64,000 nucleotides of DNA, taken from assembly GCF_900115155.1 (NCBI RefSeq), contig NZ_FOVM01000011.1, positions 34,608-98,607 of the forward strand, in the 5' to 3' direction. The notes under the pieces are model-generated. The model did no database searches and was not told the DNA's origin. It was given only the letters and a program-made list of their open reading frames with translations. The translations under genes and the position numbers were made by a program. Positions 10,120 to 19,840 of the stretch are shown here, piece by piece; the first letter of the stretch is position 1; every line of letters starts with the position of its first letter. Source of the DNA: Mycetocola miduiensis. Lineage in GTDB: Bacteria; Actinomycetota; Actinomycetes; Actinomycetales; Microbacteriaceae.

Positions 10120-10323
10120 ATGGCGAACGGAACCGTGAAGTGGTTCAACGCTGAAAAAGGCTACGGCTTCATCACCGTCGACGGCGAAGGTCAGGACGTC
10201 TTCGTCCACTATTCGGCTATCGACAGCTCAGGATACAAGTCTCTCGAAGAAGGCCAGCAGGTCAGCTTCGAGATCGGCACAGGGGCCAAGGGCCCGCAGG
10301 CGGAGGCCGTGCGTCCCGCCTGA
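10120..10323 (+). CDS. Cold-shock protein, CspA family
   Basis: 67 residues, a single OB-fold cold-shock domain with RNP1 KGYGFI and RNP2 VFVHY. It binds single-stranded RNA/DNA. The leader of about 120 nt before the ATG is compatible with the structured leaders typical of csp mRNAs. The gene is transcribed alone and followed by a hairpin. Confidence 0.95.
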   Translation: MANGTVKWFNAEKGYGFITVDGEGQDVFVHYSAIDSSGYKSLEEGQQVSFEIGTGAKGPQAEAVRPA

Positions 10324-10345
10324 GTTGCGCGTTTCGCCCTGCGAT

Positions 10346-10368
10346 GCCGCTCACACTGTGTGGGCGGC
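10346..10368 (+). terminator. Hairpin after the cold-shock gene
   Basis: GCCGC-T-CACA-CTG-TGTG-G-GCGGC, a 10-bp stem counting the T-G pair, 22 bp after the stop. There is only a weak T-rich tail. Confidence 0.55.
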
Positions 10369-10432
10369 GTCGTTGCGTTATGCGGGGTTCGTGCCCCACC
10401 GGTCGCGCGAGTTGCTTGGTGATGGGTGCGAG

Positions 10433-10462
10433 CTTGCACTCCCTGAGGGAGAGTGCCAGAAT
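10433..10462 (+). promoter_or_regulatory. groEL promoter overlapping an imperfect CIRCE
   Basis: CTTGCACTC (10433-10441), nine bases, then GAGTGCCAG (10451-10459) form an imperfect CIRCE half-pair with the correct spacing. TTGCAC (10434-10439) and CAGAAT (10457-10462), 17 bp apart, fit a housekeeping promoter embedded in it. Confidence 0.6.
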
Positions 10463-10466
10463 CGTG

Positions 10467-10493
10467 TTAGCACTCGCATTCGTAGAGTGCTAA
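10467..10493 (+). promoter_or_regulatory. Perfect CIRCE element (HrcA operator) before groEL
   Basis: TTAGCACTC-N9-GAGTGCTAA matches the HrcA operator exactly. It sits where transcription should start from the promoter just upstream, so HrcA would block initiation and heat shock would relieve it. hrcA itself is not in this window. Confidence 0.95.
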
Positions 10494-12149
<1,656 letters not shown>

Positions 12150-12178
12150 GCACCGCCTTCTCAGTTCAAGCAGCTCGC

Positions 12179-12216
12179 AACAGCGGGGCGTCTCCTTCGG
12201 GAGGCGCCCCGCTGTT
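12179..12216 (+). terminator. groEL terminator with a UUCG loop
   Basis: A 17-bp stem (12179-12195 with 12200-12216, one T-G pair) closed by TTCG, 29 bp after the groEL stop. The T-tail is poor, as is usual for high-GC actinobacteria. Confidence 0.8.
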
Positions 12217-12247
12217 CGTTGTCGGCGCTCTTGCCGCCATAGGTCGG

Positions 12248-12538
12248 TCAGATGCGGAAGAGGTCGGTGTTCGACCGCTCAATCTCGGAGTACTGGGTGC
12301 CGGCCCTCGCCAACGCTGTGTTGATGGTGACGGCGCTCTCCTCGACCCGGCGCTGGGTGCCCCGCCAGTCGGCGACGACGCCCTGGAACGCATTCGACGC
12401 CTCGCCGGTCCAGGTCGACTGAAGCTCAGTCAGTTGGTGCATCATCGCCTGCACTTCCGCCTGGATCGTTTCGATCCGGGCGCGGACCGACCCCGTGGTC
12501 CCCATCATGATGTCGCTGTCAACCTGGTACCTGGTCAT
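12248..12538 (-). CDS. WXG100-family protein (ESAT-6-like type VII substrate)
   Basis: 96 residues, two helices with a central WTG turn (Trp43-Gly45), the W-x-G mark of EsxA/CFP-10-like proteins exported by type VII systems. GGAGG precedes the ATG. No EccC/EccD secretion gene lies in this window, and no partner WXG100 gene is adjacent. The C-terminal Y-x-x-x-D/E export signal is not clear (the end is RSNTDLFRI), so it may be secreted as part of a pair encoded elsewhere. Confidence 0.85.
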   Translation of the reverse strand: MTRYQVDSDIMMGTTGSVRARIETIQAEVQAMMHQLTELQSTWTGEASNAFQGVVADWRGTQRRVEESAVTINTALARAGTQYSEIERSNTDLFRI

Positions 12539-12720
12539 GGACGTCCTCCGTCAGGATCCGGATGCGCCGTGCGCAGCATCCGATCGTCCGACGGTAGGCG
12601 CGAACGAGGCGGCATCCGGCTCGCCCGCCTGATGGTGGAGAACCGGCACGGACGCGGTCACTGGGAGGGGCCGCGGGCGGCGTGCTGCTCGGTCGGTAGC
12701 GGCTGGAGTTTGCGGTGAAG

Positions 12721-12803
12721 TTTGACCCTTTGTGGCCGAGCAACGGCGGTTCGACCATAAACGCCCGAGCGACTGCTTCGACCGTTAGTGCCCGAGCAAA
12801 GGG
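12721..12803. repeat. Three imperfect tandem repeats of about 28 bp
   Basis: TTTGACC (12721), TTCGACC (12750) and TTCGACC (12777) each begin a unit ending in a G(C/G)CCGAGC(A/G)A-like phrase. They lie between the WXG100 gene and the histidine-kinase stop, in a 279-bp gene-free gap that otherwise shows nothing clear. Confidence 0.6.
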
Positions 12804-12817
12804 GCGCCCGGATGTCG

Positions 12818-14536
12818 TCAGCCGACGGCAGGTGCGGCAGGCGGCTCGGCCAGCGGCAGCTCGATGCGGAACGTCGCCCCGCCGCCCGGAGTCTCGGAGA
12901 CCGAGACAGTTCCGTGGTGGGCTGCCACGATCGACGAGACGATGGCGAGCCCAAGTCCGGACCCCCCGGTTTCGCGGGTGCGCGACGTGTCCGCCCGCCA
13001 GAAGCGCTGGAAGATCTTCTCCCGGATCTGCGGCGGAACACCGTCGCCATGGTCGATGACCGCAATCGTCGCGGTGCCGGTGTGGGGATTAGCCGACACG
13101 CCGATCTCGAGCGGGCTGTTCTCGGGGGTGAACCGGAGCGCGTTGCCGACCAGGTTGGTCACAACCTGGCGCAGTTTGTTCTCCTCGCCGAGCACGATGG
13201 CCGGCACTTCGGGGGCCGGTTCGGGCGCGACAGTGTGACCGGTGTCGACCGTGGCGCCGCCGACGTCCTTCTCTGACCCCTTTCGCGGCCGACGCTGACG
13301 CAGCCGGGCGAGAGTCGCGCCGGCGAAGGCGATCGGTCGTGTCGGAGTGGTTTCTTCTTCCGGCCGGGGCGGACGGTTGACGGCGGGGGCCGGGGCTGCG
13401 GGTTCCGTTGCAGGCTGGGGTGCGGTTTCCGTCGCGGGTGGGTGATCGACGATGACGGTCACCGTGCGGCGAGGAGACGACGCGTTCGCGTCGAGGGCTG
13501 CGTCCCTGGCGATGGGGGAGAGGTCCACGGGGGTCATCACCATGGGCTTGGTTTCGTCGAGTCGGGCCAGTTCGAGCAGGTCCTCGACCAGCCCGCCCAT
13601 CCGGATCGCTTCTTTCTCGATCCGATCCATGGCCTGGGTGAGGTCTTCGGAGTTCTGCAGCGCTCCCATCCGGTACAACTCGGCGTAGCCCCGCACGGTT
13701 ACCAGGGGCGTGCGCAATTCGTGGCTCGCGTCGCCGACGAAGCGTCGCATCTGCTCGATGGTGCGGGCACGGTCGGAGAATGCCTGGTCAATGCGCGCGA
13801 GCATGGTGTTGAGCGAGCGGTTGAGCCGGCCGACCTCCGTGTTCGGCGTCGCCACAGCGAGACGCTGGCTGAAGTCACCGTCTGCGATCGCCGCCGCCGT
13901 GTGTTCGACCTCGCGAAGCGGGTGGAAGGTGCTGGTGACGAGAAGCCGGGTGAGGAGGGCGCCGATGATGATGACGCCGAGTCCGAGGCCGAAGAAGATC
14001 GTCAGGTAGGTGGCGATGATCGTTTCGGTTTCGCGCATCGAAATGGCCACGAGGACCACTCCGATGCTGCCCTGGTGATCCCACTGATAGGGCACGACGA
14101 CGGCGTGATACGTCGTCTTTCGGTCGAGGCTCCTCAGCTCGAACACCCCGTCGCTCTTGACCGCAGTGGACAGCTCGAACGTCGGGCTGATATCGGGCAG
14201 TGAATGCTCCGGCCGGTCCTGCCAGGTCGCCGCGCGCAACCGGCCATCAGCATCGTAGATCGCGGTGAAGTAGTCAGACGACATCGCGTCCTTGACCATG
14301 TCGCCGGCGTTGTCGGCCTCGGCGCTGCTGTCCAGTCCCACGAACCCGGGCGGCACAGGAGACTGCGCTGCCGAGATGAGGTCGGTGTCGACCTTGTCGA
14401 CGAGCGCCGGCCGCAGCATCACAACGGTGCCCACACCGGCGATGAGCAGCCCGAAGGTCAGGACGAGCACGGTCACGCCGGTGATCTTCGTCCGCAGTGA
14501 AATCGCGTTCCACCACTCGGCTACTGGATCGTGCAT
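12818..14536 (-). CDS. Membrane sensor histidine kinase with a disordered insert in the ATPase domain
   Basis: 572 residues: TM1 (about 18-40), extracytoplasmic sensor (about 42-170), TM2 (about 173-200), HAMP (about 196-250), HisKA with phospho-acceptor His272 in DASHELRTPLVTVRGY, then HATPase_c with N-box NLVGNALRFTP (Asn465), G1 DHGDGV and G2 GGSGLGL. Between SPIARDAALDAN and the N-box lies a Pro/Ala/Glu-rich segment (about 366-440) followed by VPAIVLGEENKLRQ, far longer than usual. It should phosphorylate the response regulator encoded 15 bp upstream. Family resemblance is to TcrY/MtrB-like actinobacterial kinases; the signal is unknown. Confidence 0.92.
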   Translation of the reverse strand: MHDPVAEWWNAISLRTKITGVTVLVLTFGLLIAGVGTVVMLRPALVDKVDTDLISAAQSPVPPGFVGLDSSAEADNAGDMVKDAMSSDYFTAIYDADGRLRAATWQDRPEHSLPDISPTFELSTAVKSDGVFELRSLDRKTTYHAVVVPYQWDHQGSIGVVLVAISMRETETIIATYLTIFFGLGLGVIIIGALLTRLLVTSTFHPLREVEHTAAAIADGDFSQRLAVATPNTEVGRLNRSLNTMLARIDQAFSDRARTIEQMRRFVGDASHELRTPLVTVRGYAELYRMGALQNSEDLTQAMDRIEKEAIRMGGLVEDLLELARLDETKPMVMTPVDLSPIARDAALDANASSPRRTVTVIVDHPPATETAPQPATEPAAPAPAVNRPPRPEEETTPTRPIAFAGATLARLRQRRPRKGSEKDVGGATVDTGHTVAPEPAPEVPAIVLGEENKLRQVVTNLVGNALRFTPENSPLEIGVSANPHTGTATIAVIDHGDGVPPQIREKIFQRFWRADTSRTRETGGSGLGLAIVSSIVAAHHGTVSVSETPGGGATFRIELPLAEPPAAPAVG

Positions 14537-14551
14537 GTACCTGTATTCGGC

Positions 14552-15241
14552 TTAGGTCCTCGCTGTCTTCAGCATGTAGCCGAATCCGCGCTTGGTCTGG
14601 ATGAGCGGTTCAGTCGAGAACTGGTCCAGCTTGCGTCGCAGGTAGGAAATGTAGCTCTCGACGATGCCCGCATCGCCATTGAAGTCGTACTCCCATACGT
14701 GGTCGAGAATCTGCGCCTTGCTCAGCACCCGGTTGGGATTGAGCATGAGGTACCGCAGAAGCTTGAACTCGGTCGGGCTCAACTCGATGGGCGTTTCGCC
14801 GACGAGAACCTCATGGGTGTCCTGATCCATGGTGAGTTCGCCTGCGCGGATGACGGCATCCTCATCAGCATGCATTGTGCGCCTGAGGATTGCCTTGATG
14901 CGGGCCACGATTTCGTCGAGGCTGAACGGTTTGGTGACGTAGTCGTCGCCGCCGACCGTGAGGCCCATGATCTTGTCTTCGGTGTCGTCCTTCGCCGTGA
15001 GGAAGAGGATCGGCGCGGTGTATCCAGCGGATCGCAGGCGTTTGGTGACGCCGAAGCCGTTCATGTCCGGCAGCATGACGTCGAGGATGATGAGGTCCGG
15101 CTCTTCTTCGAGCACGGCTGAGATGGCCTGGGCACCGTTCCCGACCGCGCGCACGGCGAAGCCGGCGAAGCGGAGACTTGTGGTGAGCAGGTCGCGGATG
15201 TTCGGTTCGTCATCGACGATGAGAATGCGTGGTCCAGTCAT
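14552..15241 (-). CDS. OmpR/PhoB-family response regulator
   Basis: 229 residues. The receiver domain has the acidic pair DDEP, phospho-acceptor Asp in LIILDVMLPDMNG (about residue 54), Thr in LFLTAKDD and Lys in VTKPFSLDE. The C-terminal winged helix has LSPTEFKLLRYLMLNPNRVL and SYISYLRRKLD. It is first in the operon with the histidine kinase. Paralogue group resembles TcrX/PrrA; target genes are unknown. Confidence 0.95.
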   Translation of the reverse strand: MTGPRILIVDDEPNIRDLLTTSLRFAGFAVRAVGNGAQAISAVLEEEPDLIILDVMLPDMNGFGVTKRLRSAGYTAPILFLTAKDDTEDKIMGLTVGGDDYVTKPFSLDEIVARIKAILRRTMHADEDAVIRAGELTMDQDTHEVLVGETPIELSPTEFKLLRYLMLNPNRVLSKAQILDHVWEYDFNGDAGIVESYISYLRRKLDQFSTEPLIQTKRGFGYMLKTART

Positions 15242-15379
15242 ACGACCAGTATCTGCGTGTTAGCTGCTACTTTCCTGAACGTCACCCATACGTGGTGTGG
15301 ACCTGTCGCCAGAGAACGGATGCCCCACTCGCGCGCTCCGGCATGTCACTGATGGACGCGGGTGCGGCACGATGGACTC

Positions 15380-16303
15380 ATGACGAAGCCACCGCCGGCA
15401 GGCGCCGCCAAAATGCCGGAGTTCATCTCCCCGGTCCGGACAATCGGACAGCGCACATTCGACTTTTCGCGGCAGGTCGTTGTGATGGGGATCGTCAACA
15501 GGACGCCGGATTCGTTCTATGACCGCGGCAGCACATTCGGCCTAGACGCGGCCGTGGCCGCCGCTCTGGCGGCGGTTGCCGACGGCGCCGAAATGGTCGA
15601 CGTCGGGGGAGCGCCGTTTGCACCAGGACCGGAGATATCGGTCCAGGCGGAGATCGACCGGGTGGTGCCCGTCATCGCGGCCGTGCGGGCGGAATCCGAC
15701 GTCGTCATCTCGGTCGACACCTTCCAGCCCGACGTCGCGCGGGCGAGCATCGATGCGGGCGCGGATCTCATCAACGACACCACGGGCCTGCGGGACCCCA
15801 GCATGGTCGCCGTTCTCGCGGACACGACGGCTGGGGTCGTCATCACCCACAGCCTCGCTGAACCACGTACCCCATTCGCCCGTCCGCAGTACGCCGACGT
15901 CGTCGCTGAAGTCAGGACATTTCTGGCCGGGCGCGTCGACGCTGCGCTGGCCGCCGGGATCTCGGCCGACCGGATCCTCATCGACCCCGGGCACGACCTG
16001 AACAAGAACACCCTTCACTCCCTGGAACTGACCCGGCGCTTCGCCGAGATCGCGGACCTGGGCTATCCGGTGCTCGCCGCAGTGTCGAACAAGGACTTCG
16101 TCGGTGAGACGCTCGACCGGGAACGCGGGGAGCGAGTTTCCGGATCGCTCGCCGCGGCGGTTGTCGCTGTTCTCAACGGGGCGAGGATTCTCCGGATGCA
16201 CAACGTCGGCCCGGCCGTCGATGCCGCACGCATGACCGAAGCGATCCTCGGATTTCGGCAACCGGCGTACCTGCGCCACAACACGGGGGAAAACAATGAC
16301 TGA
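15380..16303 (+). CDS. Dihydropteroate-synthase-like protein of the FolP2 type
   Basis: About 307 residues with a DHPS TIM-barrel. The first loop reads MGIVNRTPDSFYDRG, and later DPGHDLNKNT and SNKDFVGETL appear. These match mycobacterial FolP2 rather than the FolP1 form with NVTPDSFSDGG. Mycobacterial FolP2 has been reported not to replace authentic DHPS, so the reaction here is uncertain. ATG 15380 is chosen over an earlier GTG at 15362. It overlaps the following reductase gene by 8 bp. Confidence 0.8.
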   Translation: MTKPPPAGAAKMPEFISPVRTIGQRTFDFSRQVVVMGIVNRTPDSFYDRGSTFGLDAAVAAALAAVADGAEMVDVGGAPFAPGPEISVQAEIDRVVPVIAAVRAESDVVISVDTFQPDVARASIDAGADLINDTTGLRDPSMVAVLADTTAGVVITHSLAEPRTPFARPQYADVVAEVRTFLAGRVDAALAAGISADRILIDPGHDLNKNTLHSLELTRRFAEIADLGYPVLAAVSNKDFVGETLDRERGERVSGSLAAAVVAVLNGARILRMHNVGPAVDAARMTEAILGFRQPAYLRHNTGENND

Positions 16304-17051
16304 ACCAGGCATTTCGTTGCTCGGCACGGGCATGACACTCAGCGACGACGAAATCGCCGTCCTCTACGCGGTTGACGACCGATCTGCGCCGTGGCTCCGG
16401 GTGAACTTCATCTCGAGCATCGACGGCGCAGGCACCCACGACGGCCTGACCGCGGGTCTTGGCACGCCGGCTGACAAGCGGGTTTTCGACATTCTCCGGC
16501 GACTCTGCGATGTCGTTCTCGTCGGCGCTGGCACCGTGCGGGCCGAGGGCTACGGTCCGATGCGACTCGACGAGCCTGCCGTGCACTGGCGACGGGGGCA
16601 CGGACTTTCCGACCAGCCCGTTTTCGCGATTGTCTCGGCCGGGCTGGGTCTCGACCCCGGGCACCGGATCTTCACGGAGGCCCCGGTGCGACCGATCGTC
16701 CTTACCGGGGAGGCGGCGTCGCGGGAGCGTCGCACCGCGCTCGCCGAGGTCGCGGACGTTCTCGTCGCCGGCGACGAGAACGTCGACCCCCGACGGATGC
16801 GGTCGCTCCTTGCCGGCCGCGGGCTCACGCAGGTGCACTCGGAGGGTGGACCTTCTCTGTTCGGCGACTTCCTCAGGGAGGATGCCGTCGACGAGGTATG
16901 CCTGACGATCAGCCCTTTCGCAGAGGGCCCGGGCGCCGGCCGGATCGTCGCAGGGGCGCCGACGGATATCCAGCGACCGATGATGCTCGCCCATGTGCTG
17001 AGTTCCGACGGAACGCTGCTGCTGCGCTACCTGCGCCAGCCAGAGGGCTGA
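16296..17051 (+). CDS. RibD C-terminal-like pyrimidine/dihydrofolate reductase family protein
   Basis: 251 residues with the RibD_C fold: RVNFISSIDGAGTHDG, DIVLVGAGTVRAEGYGP-like (DVVLVGAGTVRAEGYG) and VHSEGGPSLFGDFL near the end. These enzymes use NADPH to reduce diaminopyrimidinone ribose phosphate or folate-like pterins. No other rib genes are nearby. The 8-bp overlap with the FolP2-type gene suggests both act on a pterin or related substrate (inference). Confidence 0.85.
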   Translation: MTEPGISLLGTGMTLSDDEIAVLYAVDDRSAPWLRVNFISSIDGAGTHDGLTAGLGTPADKRVFDILRRLCDVVLVGAGTVRAEGYGPMRLDEPAVHWRRGHGLSDQPVFAIVSAGLGLDPGHRIFTEAPVRPIVLTGEAASRERRTALAEVADVLVAGDENVDPRRMRSLLAGRGLTQVHSEGGPSLFGDFLREDAVDEVCLTISPFAEGPGAGRIVAGAPTDIQRPMMLAHVLSSDGTLLLRYLRQPEG

Positions 17052-17054
17052 GTT

Positions 17055-18932
17055 CTACTTCAGGGCGATGATGCTCGACAGTGGAAGGGTGCGCTCGATG
17101 TCGGCTTTCTTGTCGCGTCCGCGCAACCGGCCCCCTGACACGCCGGTCGGTTCGAGCACGAAGTCCATCGGGCCCGAACGCGGCACTTCGACGGTGATCG
17201 TGACGGTCTGTTTCGCACGAATCGCCGCGTCGAGCTGGCGCGCGATCCAAGCCAGGTCGGTCCCTTCGGATGTATCGCCCTCGACCTCGCGGAGCCGGTT
17301 GATCAAAATCCCATGGTCGGGAAGTTCGGGCTCAGGTTCGACCGGCGGCGCCACGCGGCGGCGGCGCAGGCCGATGAGTTCACCGGAAGCGGTCTCGGCG
17401 GCGACGGGGTACCGTGCGTCGCTGATCGCCCAGAACACGTCCTCCAGGTCGAGCCGGGAAAGCATCCGGTTCGCATCCGACCGTCGTAACCCGAGCGCGT
17501 TGAGTGCTTGGTCGCCGTCGAGCATGCCGATCAGGCTGCTGTCGTCGGCACGAACGTACGTTCTCGCGGAGACGGCATCCGGGTGATTGACGGGGATCGA
17601 ACCGACCCGGATGGCGCCGAACCGTGCCGCAGCCTGCGAGATGAGGGAATGGACGGGCTCGGGGACACCGGTCAGCGAGAGCGAGGAAAGGAAGTCCAGC
17701 ATGTCTGCCGCCGTGTCGCCGGCAGACAAAGCCCGGTTGACGCTCTCCACTGAGAGGCGGTAGCTGAAAGCCTGCGCGCGTCCCTCGAGGTCGGCGAACG
17801 TGCGGAGCCGCAGGTCGAGTTCCGGTTGAAGAGGGCCAGGCGCGATGACGGTCAGGTCGTGCTGGAGGTAAACCTGGCTGACGTGGGTCGGAAAGTGGGA
17901 GGCCATCGCGGTCGCAGCGGTTGCGGCATCCGTTTCGAGCAGGATCCGACCGGCGGTGCTGGGCACCTGGGCGTCGGCAGATGGGCCGCTCGTGATGCCG
18001 AGCATCGTGGCCTGTTCGGTTACGCGGGCGACCTGGTTACGGATCCAGTCGCCGCCTGCTGGGTACAGCCAGTGTGCGTAGTCGTGTAGCGCAGGACCCC
18101 AGGTGGAGCGCGTGCGTCCGCGGAGCACGGTGCGTACCTGGGAGGGAAGCGCGTCGAGCCACGCGGCGGCAAGAATGCGCCAGCGTTCTGCGGCAGTGAG
18201 GGCGAGCCAGTTTTCGCCGGCCGGGGCGGTGAGCCAGAGCCCGGGCACATGGCTCACGAGGCCGGCGCGAACCGAGAGGTCGAGATGGGCGTCGATTGTG
18301 TGCCCAGGGACCTGCATGACGGTCGCCAGTCGCTTGCGTTCGGGAAGCGCCGGCCCGCCCTTGCCCAACTCACGCGCGGGATTGATGAGGAGCTCCAGGA
18401 GCAGTTCGCCGCACGCTGAGGTGGTCTGGAACGCCTGCTCCGCCGCGCTCATGTCGGTCAGGGCGTGTGCGGCCTCGGACGCAGCCGCCGGAAGGGACGG
18501 GGCCGGAGCGGATGCCAGTTCCACCGCGATCGGGACACCTGCAATCGCCCAGCTGGCCAGAACCGCTTCGACGGCGTCGATGGAGACGTAGCCGCCGTCG
18601 ACGCGCGAGAGGAGGGCTCGGTCGGCGGCGAACGACGCACGTTTCTCCACGTCGGCGACATCGACATCCGCGGCGCCCAACCCGGAGAGCCGGTCGACGA
18701 TCTGTTCGGCAGGAAGCGGAGTCGTCGTCGCGGCCGCAAGCACACTGAGGGTTTGGCGGTCCAGGCGCTGAAGAGCGCTCCGGATACTTGACGGGTCGAG
18801 CAGAAGCTCGGCCAGGTCGAAGAAATCCTCCGCCCGTGCGGCGGACGCCACGCGGCGGTCGATGAGCAACTCCTCGAGCGTAGCGTCCGGTAGAGCCCGG
18901 AGATTGCCTGCGAGAGTGAGGATGTCAGTCAT
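17055..18932 (-). CDS. Helicase-associated (XPB/Ssl2 N-terminal-like, Helicase_C_3) protein
   Basis: 625 residues. The N-terminus has winged-helix-like repeats (LIDRRVASAARAEDFFDLAE), a middle region contains the Helicase_C_3 segment (QVYLQHDLTVIAPGPLQPEL), and the C-terminal part resembles a WYL-like ligand domain (IRAKQTVTITVEVPRSGP). There are no Walker motifs, so this is not itself a helicase. Usual actinobacterial neighbours include a UvrB/XPB-type helicase; none is in view. It converges with the reductase gene, 3 bp apart. Confidence 0.8.
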   Translation of the reverse strand: MTDILTLAGNLRALPDATLEELLIDRRVASAARAEDFFDLAELLLDPSSIRSALQRLDRQTLSVLAAATTTPLPAEQIVDRLSGLGAADVDVADVEKRASFAADRALLSRVDGGYVSIDAVEAVLASWAIAGVPIAVELASAPAPSLPAAASEAAHALTDMSAAEQAFQTTSACGELLLELLINPARELGKGGPALPERKRLATVMQVPGHTIDAHLDLSVRAGLVSHVPGLWLTAPAGENWLALTAAERWRILAAAWLDALPSQVRTVLRGRTRSTWGPALHDYAHWLYPAGGDWIRNQVARVTEQATMLGITSGPSADAQVPSTAGRILLETDAATAATAMASHFPTHVSQVYLQHDLTVIAPGPLQPELDLRLRTFADLEGRAQAFSYRLSVESVNRALSAGDTAADMLDFLSSLSLTGVPEPVHSLISQAAARFGAIRVGSIPVNHPDAVSARTYVRADDSSLIGMLDGDQALNALGLRRSDANRMLSRLDLEDVFWAISDARYPVAAETASGELIGLRRRRVAPPVEPEPELPDHGILINRLREVEGDTSEGTDLAWIARQLDAAIRAKQTVTITVEVPRSGPMDFVLEPTGVSGGRLRGRDKKADIERTLPLSSIIALK

Positions 18933-18950
18933 CTGCAGTCAGTTTCCCGG

Positions 18951-19229
18951 TCAGTGCTCCGGCTGGTCCCGGCGGGATTCACGCGCACGCCGAACAGCAC
19001 TGGAGATCATGAGGATGATGAGGAGGACGATCGCGAGCGGAAGGCCGATGTACGGGACCATCACGACGACGGGCCAGAGTCCGCTGGCGAAGTCATCCGA
19101 TCCCATGCCCTGCATCGTGCCGACCATGATCGCGATGAACGTCGCGACAGAGAGGAGGACGAGCGCGAGGAGCATGAACGCCAGGACCCGTTCGAGGCGG
19201 CTGACGTTGTGCTTTTGAGGATCGGTCAC
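18951..19229 (-). CDS. Small two-helix membrane protein
   Basis: 92 residues with two strong transmembrane segments (VLAFMLLALVLLSVATFIAI; VVMVPYIGLPLAIVLLIILM) and a basic, polar C-terminus. Homologues are often named 'multidrug ABC transporter ATPase', but there is no ATPase motif. Function unknown. It lies 18 bp upstream of the helicase-associated gene on the same strand, so they may be co-transcribed. Confidence 0.7.
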   Translation of the reverse strand: MTDPQKHNVSRLERVLAFMLLALVLLSVATFIAIMVGTMQGMGSDDFASGLWPVVVMVPYIGLPLAIVLLIILMISSAVRRARESRRDQPEH

Positions 19230-19409
19230 AGTTCTCAGGTTATCGGCATACCGCGCCCATCCCCAATGATGAGGAAGGTGCCGGGGAATCCGCAGACGCT
19301 CTAAGCTGGAGGGGCGGGAGTTCTCCCGTTCGCCTGCGGCTCCTGCCGGGGCGACAGCACCGCACGCCGGCTCGTGGCCGGCGTGTCCAGTTCACAGCGA
19401 GGTTCGTCC

Positions 19410-19793
19410 ATGCCCACCGGCAAGGTTAAGTTCTACGACGACGAGAAGGGCTTCGGCTTCATCTCGAGCGACGATGGCCAGGAAGTCTTCCTGCATGCCT
19501 CGGCTCTGCCCGCAGGCGTGACCTCCGTCAAAGCAGGTACCCGCCTTGAGTTCGGTATCGCCGACGGCAAGCGTGGAGTGCAGGCGCTCTCGGTTCGGAT
19601 GCTCGACGCTCCGCCGAGCCTCGTCAAGATGAAGCGCAAGCCCGCGGACGACATGGCGATCATCGTCGAAGACCTCGTGAAGCTGCTCGACGGCCTCGGA
19701 GGAGACCTCCGAAGGGGCCGCTACCCCGACAACGCCCACAGCCGCAAGGTTGCACTGTTGCTGCGACGCGTGGCCGACGAACTGGACGCGTGA
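19410..19793 (+). CDS. Cold-shock-domain protein with C-terminal extension
   Basis: 127 residues: a CspB-like OB fold (MPTGKVKFYDDEKGFGFISS, VFLHASAL) and a helical extension of about 60 residues (MAIIVEDLVKLLDGLGGDLR ... VALLLRRVADELDA). Actinobacteria commonly pair this form with a DUF3027 gene, as here. ATG 19410 begins the conserved fold. Confidence 0.92.
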   Translation: MPTGKVKFYDDEKGFGFISSDDGQEVFLHASALPAGVTSVKAGTRLEFGIADGKRGVQALSVRMLDAPPSLVKMKRKPADDMAIIVEDLVKLLDGLGGDLRRGRYPDNAHSRKVALLLRRVADELDA

Positions 19794-19840
19794 TCGCTGC
19801 GCCAGGCTGGGCCCGCCGTCTTTTCCAGAGGAGCACTCCG

